Source: Anastrepha obliqua
Lineage: Eukaryota > Arthropoda > Insecta > Diptera > Tephritidae
DNA: 64,000 bases
Reading direction: 5' to 3'
NCBI RefSeq assembly: GCF_027943255.1
Contig: NC_072895.1
Coordinates: 34,322,001-34,386,000, forward strand
How positions within the stretch are numbered: the first letter of the stretch is position 1; the number at the start of each line of letters is the position of its first letter. Below, in pieces: positions 55,755-64,000 of this stretch. Both the position numbers and the translations under genes were made by a program. Below the pieces are notes generated by a model that made no database searches, had not been told where the DNA came from, and saw only the letters and a program-made list of their open reading frames with translations.

Positions 55755-58055
55755 GAAATACTTAAATTTACGTTCTAAAATTTTTTTGACATATTCTTAA
55801 AGGATTATATAATATTATTGTAACATTTTATGAAAAAAATTTTTTTTCGAAATTTTACAGATATCTGTGCCCTTTAATCCGACATAAATAAATGAATATC
55901 AATAATATGCAAATAATTTAAAATATGCACTTAATTTTTATAACAAATAAAAAATAAAATAGCAACAAAATATGCGCATAAGTATATGGTGTATTAGAAA
56001 ATAAATGAAACTAGAAGAATTGGGTTGATCTTCAACAAATAGAGCCACTTCCAAAATTTGCAAATATTCAGTATATATGTATGAGTACTTATGTGTGTAT
56101 TCATGAATTTGCATTGTATAGAAATGATGAGCTCGGCTCATATACCTATGTACCTATGCCAATAATTCAGCTTGGGCCAAACGAATTACCTGACATCGAG
56201 CTGGTAGCAGTCGCAAACATATTGTTTTCCAAATATCCGTCTTTTTGAATTTCGCAAACCCTACTCAAGTGCCACAATGAAAGGAATTCGACTGTAAGTT
56301 GGAAATTTTATGCACGGCCAACGTGACACTTGATATCTTAAGCAGCAGCAGCAGCAGCAGCTCCAGAAGCTGCGCAGCGCTGGCTACACGCCCAGCTTAG
56401 TGAATGAATAAAACGATCTGAGCAAGTATGGGGTACGAGCAGGCGAGTAATGAGGATAGAATGGAGTTAAATTAATAAACAATGCCATTAATTTACTAAT
56501 TAAGATTCTTTAGAGCATTGCTTTGGCGAAGTGAAATCTCAAAACTTATGTGCCTCGGCATTGCACAGCTTTCTTGGTTGACAAACGGTTTGCAAACGTG
56601 GCGTGGCTCTGAACAATGGAACACACAACAGCGATGAGTGATGAGTCGGAATCTAATAGCCTATCGTTTGCGTGCATTAAGCGTGTTTTGCCAGCTTTGG
56701 CTGTTCATATGCCAAGCGATGTACAAATAAATGCCAACACACATACATACTGGACGGAAGTGGCTGGGTCTCATTGTTCAACAATTAAAATAATTGAATA
56801 TTGCCCCAATATAATGTAATGGAAATTAACTTTAAGAACTACTCTAATTACTACCCGTATCGCATTTGCATGCATTGTGCGTTGGTTTGAGTGCATACGA
56901 GTTTGTATGTGTGTATGTATAAGTAGTTATTCTCAACTATGTGAGCAAACTAATTTCACTAGCATTTTTCGACGTTCATTTATACGCTTTTCTTATTCAC
57001 TTATTTATTTTGAATGTTAAGTAATTTGTTTGTAAATATGTCAGCGTGATTATAGAGGCAGTTTTTAGCATAATTCAATAATAAAAGGTTTGCTCAGTAA
57101 GTAGCTTTCGCGTTCGCTCTTAACAAATCCGCTCCCTTAACAAGACACTGAGTTGCTAACTCTAGAAATTTCGAGTAAAAGTGGAAAAAAAGTAGATTTT
57201 GTTGGAAAAACATTTCGCTTTCAAAATTGTGTGCCTATGAGCAGGAACTTGGGCGCTATGTCCAGCACCAGTACGATATGGAATGAAGACAGACATGCCG
57301 CTTAAATCAGGTTGGCATAGAGCATTTTTCGGGGCATTGCGCGCGACATATGGATATTTTAAAAATCCTAGCGCGATGCATTTCAAATTTGGTTCACGGA
57401 AATATTTAATAGGTTACTTTAAAAATTCATAAGTTTCCACCAAGAGTTCAATGAATGTGGAATTAAGCACAGCCCGCTACAGCGCAAGTTTTGCTAGGTG
57501 ATGAAACCGAATGGCTGCGCCTAAGTTACACTTCAATAGAGAATTTAGAAAGCTTTTTCTCTGATGATGAGGTTATTTTGAAGGAATTCCCACTTCACAA
57601 AGAGCTAAAAAAGGAGTAGAGTGTGATAGGTCCTCGTGGAGACTATCAATGTCATACATTGCAGGCTTCATTATAAGAAAGCTGGGATCGACGGTACCGG
57701 TTTCCAATGAGCCTTTCTTCACATGGGTGGATGTAGTGTTCAGAGCACCTGAATGGCAGTACCATTGACGTCGGCCTTTTCCAAAACAAGAATTTATCAA
57801 TTAATTGAACATTTACAAAAATAAATTGAAAATAAAAAAATTATTAAAATTATTTAAACATCTCTCTAAATAATAATAATAATAAATTTAAATAAGTGTG
57901 AAAAGTTTTTAAAGTAGTGACTTGGGAATCAAAACTCCAAACTCATAATACGTGGGCAAAGCGTAATGAAATAAGGCGTAAATATGGCCAAATATTGTTT
58001 TTAGTCAATTGAATGTGTGAAAAATTTCTATGGAAAAATTCATTATGACCCTATT
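55755..58055. other. Unassigned intron DNA with a (CAG)7 run
   Basis: 56341-56361 is a (AGC)n run. 56150-57000 looks single-copy. At 57480-57615 a plus frame (GDETEWLRLSYTSIENLESF, FSDDEVILKEFPLHKELKKE) and at 57800-57573 a minus frame (75 codons, HVKKGSLETGTVDPSF) look protein-like, but I do not recognise either. Confidence 0.35.
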
Positions 58056-58059
58056 TTGC

Positions 58060-58440
58060 TTAGGGGTAGGTACACTGACAGGCCACAATTTGTTAGCCGC
58101 ACACGGATACAATATGGCAATTGCAAACAATGATAGCTGCAGATTTGACAATAAACTAGAAGAGAGGGAAACTCTTGAACACCTTCTATGTTCTTGAATG
58201 TTCCACTAATTAATGTTCTGAATTAGCTAGAACCCGAATGAAGTGCTTAGGAGCTCTACAATATGAGAGGTTAGAATGTCTCTCGGGGTTAAACTAAATT
58301 AGATTCGCAAGAGACGCAGGCTTATTACAAGAAGCCTACTACAAGGAAACGTAAGGGTCAAGCTCCATCTGGTCCCACTAAGGACCAATAGGTCTATGTG
58401 ATGGCTTTCAGGCAGCCAGGTCAACCTAACCAAACCTATT
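58060..58440 (+). mobile_element. LINE 3' end with zinc knuckle and CCTAA-type tail
   Basis: TGHNLLAAHGYNMAIANNDS, then CRFDNKLEERETLEHLLCS give the C..H..C end of an RNase H-bearing LINE ORF2, followed by ~230 bp and the tail AACCTAACCAAACCTA at about 58423-58438. It is the third LINE end in the window with this sort of tail. Confidence 0.7.
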
Positions 58441-58596
58441 TTGTTTAGGTAACATAATAGCTTCATATTGAGGAAACTTCGCGACTTCCCGATCGGTTTT
58501 AAATTTAAAAATTAATTTACAAAATATAATCTTGGATTAAGTCAAACAAATTTTTTTTTCAATATCAGACTCGGCAAGTTCCGCTAATAACTTCTA

Positions 58597-59861
58597 TCAG
58601 GTCAGTCCATCAGTTCGTGCTTTTTTTTACCCATAATTTCACTTTTGTACGAATTTTGCATACAGAAAATTATTCGCGGAATAAAATTATTTTTATTTTC
58701 TTTGATATATTGTGCATTCAACAAGTGATTTTAATCGCGGATAGAAGCACGTGTTGTAAAAAATAAAATGGAATCTTCGAACGCGTATAAGAGGCATATT
58801 TTGTATTTTTTTTATAAAAGTGTTAAAAATGCAACAACTGCTGCTGCAGAAATAAACACTGTTCATGGAGAGGATACCGTGAGTGTCAGGACTGCGCAAA
58901 AGTGATTTTAAAAATTCCGAAGTGGTAACTGCGACGTGGAGAATGCCCCGCGCGCTGGTCGTCCTGAAGTCTTTAACTCCGACGAAGCCTTGCTCGAACT
59001 CGTGGAAGCTGAGTCAAATTTCACAGTAGATATGATAGCTCAGATGTTAAATTCATCGCATGGACCAGTTGACAGGCACCTGGTTCAGTTGGGAAAGGTT
59101 TCAAAGCTGGGAAAATGGGTTCTGCGTAGACTTTCCGTCGCCAACCTTCAGGGGAGAGTGAATGTGTGTTCTCAGCTGCTGCAACGGCTTGAAAATGAAA
59201 GTTTTTTGAACCGTATCGTTACTGGTGATGAAAAATGGGTTCTTTAAAATAATCCTGTTCGCAAACGCCAATGGTTATTTAAAGATGAAACACCAGAACC
59301 GACCTCTAGAGATGGCCTTCACCCCAAGAAGATTCTCCTGTCTATTTGGTGGGATATGGCCGGTATTGTTTATTATGAACCTCTGGAACCAAACCAGACG
59401 ACAACTGCTGATTATTATTCTCATCAGCTATCAAACCTGAAAGAGGCACTTAACAAAAATCGACCGTCTTTAGTGAGTAGACGCAAAGTTTTGTTTCACC
59501 ACGACAACGCAAGACCTCATACCGCAAGGCAAACATTAGGCAAGCTGAACGAGCTTGGATGGGAGCTAATGGCGCATCCACCGTACTCCCCGGATATTGC
59601 ACCTTGTGATTGTCACCTTTTCCAGTAACAGAGTAACAAGAACTACTCCTCAAAGAAACTATAAAAAGGGATATCGAAGCGTATTTTGGCTCCAAGGCCA
59701 AAAGATTTTTTGAGCAGGGAATTAAAAATTTGCCTATACGTTGGGAAGACATTGTAAATAATGAAGGAAAATATATTATTGATTAATAAATACTTTAACC
59801 ATCTTTTTTATTAATTTTAAAATCACCTTTAAAAAACGCACGAACTTATGGACTGACCTGA
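58597..59861 (+). mobile_element. Full-length DD34D mariner, dead
   Basis: 1265 bp, flanked by TA (58595-58596, 59862-59863), with inverted ends TCAGGTCAGTCCATCAGTTC and GAACTTATGGACTGACCTGA. The transposase gene 58768-59780 fills it. Length and layout are those of a complete mariner. Confidence 0.95.
58768..59780 (+). pseudogene. mariner DD34D transposase with several in-frame stops
   Basis: The start is MESSNAYKRHILYFFYKSVK at ATG 58768. The frame then keeps phase as far as 59628, with stops near 58903 (TGA) and 58909 (TAA), and TAA at 59245 where Tyr is expected after KWVL. Helix-turn-helix: FTVDMIAQMLNSSHGPVDRH. First Asp: NRIVTGDEKWVL. Second: VLFHHDNARPHTARQ. Third: HPPYSPDIAPCDCHLFQ, 34 residues later. 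A stop at 59626 and then a frameshift precede the C-terminus (KRFFEQGIKNLPIRWEDIVN, in another frame). All three catalytic Asp codons survive. Similar to mellifera/irritans-type enzymes; the subfamily was not settled. Confidence 0.9.
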
Positions 59862-59954
59862 TATAAAAACTATATTTTTTAATTTTATGTATATTATTAA
59901 TTTTTATATACAACACAATTCAACCACGCTGAACTTCATAATATATTCAAGTAT

Positions 59955-60200
59955 ATATATATAAGTGGCGCGTAAACCCTTTTATAAGTGTATGGCCGAG
60001 CTGCTCCCTCCTCCTATTTGTGGCGTGCGTCTTGATGTAGTTCCACAAATGGAGTAACCTACAGTTTCAAGCCGATTCCGAACGGCAGATATTTTTTATG
60101 AGGAGCTTTTTCATGGCATACACGCGGAGCCGCTATTTCAAACTACTTTTTCTTTATTTTGGTCTTTCACCGAGATTCGAATCTACGCTGAAATCTCTAC
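59955..60200 (-). repeat. SINE copy (D), minus strand
   Basis: Minus: B-box region GATTCGAATCTCGGTGAAAG at about 60163-60182, a deletion, then AAAAATATCTGCCGTTCGGA, GTAGGTTACTCCATTTGTGG, GACGCACGCCACAAATAGGA and GGCGCCACTTATATATATA-type end. The A-box side is lost. Confidence 0.8.
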
Positions 60201-60308
60201 AGCTGAACTCTTCACTTAAAGATTTTATATATCTTCAGATAAAAGCTAAGTTTTCGAGTTCCACGTTAAGGCACATACATACATATGTCACTTAAATATG
60301 GCCACATA

Positions 60309-61248
60309 CACCCAACTCTCTTTTTACACGGCCTTTTTTAAACAATTTTGAAATAACACGGTTCTAATCAAGTTTTTTACGCGAAATTTTCGTTCTTGCA
60401 CGAATCTCAAAAAAAAAAATGTTTTTTTTTAAACAAAACATAATTCCTAATATAAAAGGATATCTTATCAAGCTAAAAAATTCGTGCAAGGGCAATAAGT
60501 ACATTTAAGAACTAATCAAGTCCAACTATGTAAATATTAAAATGTCAACGTAATCTTTAGGTAGCGTCTAGATGGATAATAAGTACTAAAAACAATGTGG
60601 CGCAAATTTAATCATCCAATTTCGTTTTTGAAGTAGTTTTTACAAATACAAAAAAAAGTGATTTTGATTGATGGAACTTTTTATTTGACCTTTACGCAAC
60701 CCATTGCACTTCTTTAGTTCGCAAGTGCCAAATATGACTGACGTACGACGCCATTTGCAAAAAATATAAATTTTCCGATAGGGTGATTAATTTTGCGACA
60801 CCTTGTGTAAACAACTAGAGAAAGCAAAAAAAAAGTCGCCAGCAGCAAACTTTGCTACAACTAAAAAGCCAAGAGAAGCCGTTATTAATTTGAATAATAG
60901 CCGAGAGATGTTCTGGGCATATTTGGCATAGCGATTGTCATATCTACTGATGATAGTATTTTTGGTCCAGTGCATAATAAATTTGCACGCTTGTTGTGAA
61001 GTTGAGTAGTTGCAAAATTGATTTTTGTTCTAAATATTTACATACATATATGATTTGTACTTATGGATTGAATTTTAGCCGCACATTAATCTTAATATTT
61101 TCTTTTTTGTAATAAAAATTAATAGCTTTTGTTTTACAAATACTTATATATTTAATATATGTAGATTTATTTATTATTTCTTTTGCCAATTTTTTTGGTT
61201 TTTTAAAGTCTTAGGAACGAATATACCGTGTAAAAACAGAGTTGGGAG
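60309..61248. mobile_element. 940-bp non-coding element with ~25-bp TIRs and TA target
   Basis: CACCCAACTCTCTTTTTACA-CGG after TA at 60307-60308 and its inverted partner CCGTGTAAAAACAGAGTTGG-GAG before TA at 61249-61250 match at all but two positions. Inside, a second imperfect inverted pair occurs (CGTTCTTGCACGAATCTC at 60390, ATTCGTGCAAGGGCAATAAG at 60480). No transposase frame is present. A Tc1/mariner-type mover is suggested only by the TA flanks. Confidence 0.6.
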
Positions 61249-61249
61249 T

Positions 61250-61655
61250 ATTTACCTTGTTCATAAAATATGTTATTTACATTCTAATATTAACTAAATA
61301 GTTTTTAAACCTTTCGGAATTTGTTTCCATTTAAGAAAAAAAAAACACTTTTTTGCTACCATTTTTACCCAAAAGGGAATGCGTTCACTTTCTTCACCCT
61401 TCTAAAATGCAACCTTTTGTGGGGGAGTGACAAAACTCTGATATCACAAGTGAGCAAATCTTTAATAATTGAATCATGTTTTTTTAGTAAATTGAGGCCT
61501 ATTTTGTTATACTTCGAAACTTTTCAAACTAAAGATTCCATTAAATGAATCGGACATTTTTAGTTTATTGAATGCCCTCAACTTTAAAATATATTAGAAT
61601 GCCATTCAGAGGTCGCCACCACCTAATTATCGGAGGGCAGTTTCATTTAAAAAGA
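61250..61655. other. Unassigned DNA
   Basis: AT-rich, nothing recognised. Confidence 0.4.
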
Positions 61656-61659
61656 CTTT

Positions 61660-62125
61660 AAATTGTTACTGGAAAAAAATTGCAGCGAAAAACTTTTTTT
61701 ACAGATTATTGAAAAAAATGGTAGCAAAAATATTTTTTTACTGATTACTGAAAAAAATTGAAGCAAAAATTTTTTTTACTGATTACTGGAAAAAATTGCA
61801 GCAAAAATATTTTTTTACTGATAACTGAAAAAAATTGCAGCAAAAATATTTTTTTTTACTGATTACTGAAAAAAATTGCAGCAAAAATATTTTTTTACTG
61901 ATTACTGAAAAAAATTGCAGCAAAAATATTTTTTTTCTGATTACTGAAAAAAATTGCAGCAAAAACATTTTTTTACTGATTACTGAAAAAATTGCAACAA
62001 AAATATTTTTTTTTGATGACTGAAAAAAATTGCAGCAAAAATATTTTTTTACTGATTACTGAAAAAAATTCCAGCAAAAATATTTTTTTTACTGATTACT
62101 GAAAAAAATTGCGGCAAAATTTTGT
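61660..62125 (+). repeat. Minisatellite, about 12 units of ~40 bp
   Basis: The unit reads approximately GATTACTGAAAAAAATTGCA then GCAAAAATATTTTTTTACT. Unit starts are near 61663, 61705, 61747, 61785, 61823, 61862, 61904, 61942, 61980, 62020, 62058 and 62098. Length varies through the T and A runs. It causes the repetitive frames (ITEKNCSKNIF and the Phe/Leu/Gln-rich frame on the other strand), which are not genes. Confidence 0.95.
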
Positions 62126-62424
62126 TTTACTGATTAGTGCAAGAATCATTTCCTCTTCATTGGTAGTTACATATCAGGACTCAACCGCTAGATTCAATGA
62201 ATTATTTAAGAAAATGCGCATATTTTTTTCTTTGAAACAGTTATTTTATACTTCTTATTCGCTATTAAGTTTTCTTAAAACAAGCACAATAGCAAACACA
62301 AACAAAATTTGCATCGCAGAGTTCTTGGCTTTCAATTGCCTGACGTTTATTTAGAAAACTTGAAGTGTTGAACATTTTTTTCACTTCATATTCTGTTTGC
62401 GTTATTGCTATTTCTTAAGTACTT

Positions 62425-62900
62425 ACTTATGTGGCGCTACAACCGAGTGTTGGTTCTGGCCGAGTCCAAAATATCGCGCCAGTTATTTCTGTCCTGCACT
62501 CGCTGGACCCAGTTGCAAATCCCAAATTCCTTGTCTTCCTTTTTGGGGTACCGTGTCGTGAATTCACCTTGCTGGAGCGTCTTCGTTCATACGGGTCACA
62601 TGTTCTAGCCAGCGCTGGTTAAAGTGGTGATTCTTCCAGAATTCAATTAGCGCTTCCGCACCAATTTGTTCAAGCTAGCGTAGCCGCTGTATTTTTTACA
62701 CGTACATGTATTTCTATGTCCATGTTCATACTCCTCACCAACGTTGAGGGTGCCAAAGTTCTTAAGTAGATTTTTTCTCTCGAAGGCTGCCAATTCTTTC
62801 TCATCTGCTGTTGACATAGTCCATGCTTCACTTCTATATATCAGGACAGGAATGATGAGCCTTTGTAGAGTGTCAGTTTGGCCCTTCAAAAGAGACCTGT
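62425..62900 (-). mobile_element. LINE reverse-transcriptase C-terminal fragment
   Basis: Minus: TLQRLIIPVLIYRSEAWTMS, DEKELAAFERKNLLKNFGTL, NVGEEYEHG and, after a break, NIWFQR-like and TRWVQRVQDRNNWRDILDSA near 62470. The same family type as at 54400-54760. It is 5' truncated. Confidence 0.75.
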
Positions 62901-62904
62901 ATTT

Positions 62905-63213
62905 CTGGATTGACTACTGACCGCAAAGTAACGCCTGTTGCCAACAGGAGTTATTCTCCGCTTGATCAGGCTGACGTCTAAAAACATTTTTAAAAATCAT
63001 AATTTATTGTCAGTGAGAGAAATAGCAGCAATAAACGACATTCCAAGCATCAGGCTGAATCAGGAAGTATTTCTCAAATCTCTTTGCTTCTTCATAAAAT
63101 TCTTTTGTTTGGATTGTACGACAGTTACAGTTATGAGGTGATGAATTTGTTATATCGTACACGAAATGCAAAGACTCACAACCCAACATTTTCAACCTTG
63201 GTTTTCTGTGGAT
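62905..63213. other. Unassigned DNA
   Basis: Nothing recognised. Confidence 0.4.
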
Positions 63214-63227
63214 TAATTCATGGTTTG

Positions 63228-63531
63228 GCGGCCGCCGTAGCCGAATGGGTTGGTGCGCGACTACCATTCGAATCTCGGTGAAAACACCAAAATTAAGAAA
63301 AACATTTTTCTAATAGAGGTCGACCCTTGGCTGGTAATGGCAAACCTCCGAGTGTATTTCTGCCATGAAAAAGCTCCTCACAAAAATATCTGCCGTTCGG
63401 AGTCGGCTTGAAACTGTAGGTCCCTCCATTTGTGGAACAACATCAAGGCGCATACCACAAACAGGAGGAGGAGCTCGGCCAAACACCCACAAAGGGTGTA
63501 CGCGCCAATTATATATACTATATATTATATA
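63228..63531 (+). repeat. Full-length tRNA-derived SINE (copy E) with 14-bp target-site duplication
   Basis: GCGGCCGCCGTAGCCGAATG opens the copy (A-box). A deletion has joined the head to the B-box (ATTCGAATCTCGGTGAAAAC). The body and the end GTGTACGCGCCAATTATATA are complete. An exact direct repeat TAATTCATGGTTTG at 63214-63227 and 63532-63545 brackets it. Confidence 0.95.
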
Positions 63532-63549
63532 TAATTCATGGTTTGTATC

Positions 63550-63835
63550 TATTATATCAGAATTATTATATTATAAAAAGTTGAATTAAGATTATATTTC
63601 ATGCAAGGTGGATTTTCTTTATTAATGATCTCAATCCGTTCATAATACTAAATATATTTTCACATTACTTTTATTTCAGCTTGTGCTGAATATTTTCGGT
63701 TTCAAGTTCTACCTCTCTTGTATTTAATGTGTCATATGTTCCTCTTCATTTTCTGAGGAGAAGAAGATAAGACAAAAAAAAACAAAAGACAAATTTTTGT
63801 TGAACACCTAAAAAATTAAATTTGCTTACTGGGAG
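63550..63835. other. Unassigned AT-rich DNA
   Basis: No recognised feature. Confidence 0.4.
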
Positions 63836-63849
63836 TGCAATACATTTTG

Positions 63850-64000
63850 ACTACCAATAAACAGTAAATATTTTACTGATAATGCAAATCAAATTATATC
63901 TTCTTGCTATAATCAGTATAAAATATTTTTACTGAAATTTTTTCCAGTAATTCCAGTAAATTGCAATATCATTAAAAAATGATATTTACTGCATTTTCGC
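63850..64000 (-). repeat. Inverted relatives of the 40-bp minisatellite unit
   Basis: ATATTTTTACTGAAATTTTT then TCCAGTAATTCCAGTAAAT near 63921-63961 is, read on the other strand, ATTACTGGAAAAAATTTCAG then TAAAAATAT, close to the unit at 61660-62125. The stretch reaches the window edge. Confidence 0.5.

Noticed and set aside
61783..62023. Repetitive protein frames on both strands
   Set aside because: They are products of the 40-bp minisatellite.
61660..62125. CRISPR-like array
   Set aside because: The units are contiguous with no unique spacers, and the window is eukaryotic.
48119..64000. Remaining Optix exons (rest of SIX domain and homeodomain)
   Set aside because: None of the frames shows ELYAI, the rest of the SIX domain or a homeodomain WFKNRR motif.

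Overview
The window looks like a piece of a higher-fly (Diptera) genome, most likely a true fruit fly (Tephritidae). The base composition is AT-rich, there are no operons or densely packed genes, and CA/TATG microsatellites are frequent. The mobile DNA is of insect type: mariner elements of several subfamilies including the DD41D 'rosa' type that I recall from Ceratitis, RNase H-bearing and Jockey LINEs, and a tRNA-derived SINE. The species call is inference. The one cellular gene part I can name with confidence is exon material of Optix (Six3/6 class). It has a start codon at 47835 and a splice donor at 48119. No later Optix exon is visible, so the intron is at least 15.8 kb within this window.

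Layout. 1-14.7 kb is a dense nest of transposon remains: a mellifera-type mariner, four DD41D rosa-like elements, a SINE inside the tail of an RNase H-bearing LINE, a pogo/Tigger element split by LINE pieces, and further LINE 3' ends. 14.7-17 kb and 4.1-5.6 kb look like single-copy DNA. 17-30.3 kb holds a DD37D element, three DD34D mariners (one nearly full length, one internally deleted, one cecropia-like), LINE fragments, palindromic MITEs and a SINE. 30.3-33.2 kb is AT-rich and featureless. 33.2-34.5 kb is an internally deleted PIF/Harbinger element. 34.8-42 kb carries a family of non-autonomous elements flanked by TTAA, nested inside one another, plus an RTE-like tail with a 128-bp higher-order minisatellite. 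42-46 kb holds further mariner, Tc1 and LINE scraps. 46.1-48.1 kb is the Optix upstream region and exon. 48.1-64 kb is Optix intron, loaded with a DD37D element that has a foreign insert, a Jockey LINE, a complete but stop-ridden mariner, a 940-bp TIR element, a 40-bp minisatellite and SINEs.

Nothing here acts as a multi-gene pathway. The biology is one developmental regulator in a TE-rich setting. The more unusual signals are non-autonomous derivatives: two rosa-like lineages that each spread a specific deletion product, one element that kept only an intact DNA-binding transposase N-terminus, the TTAA family, and a SINE defined at both ends by target-site duplications.
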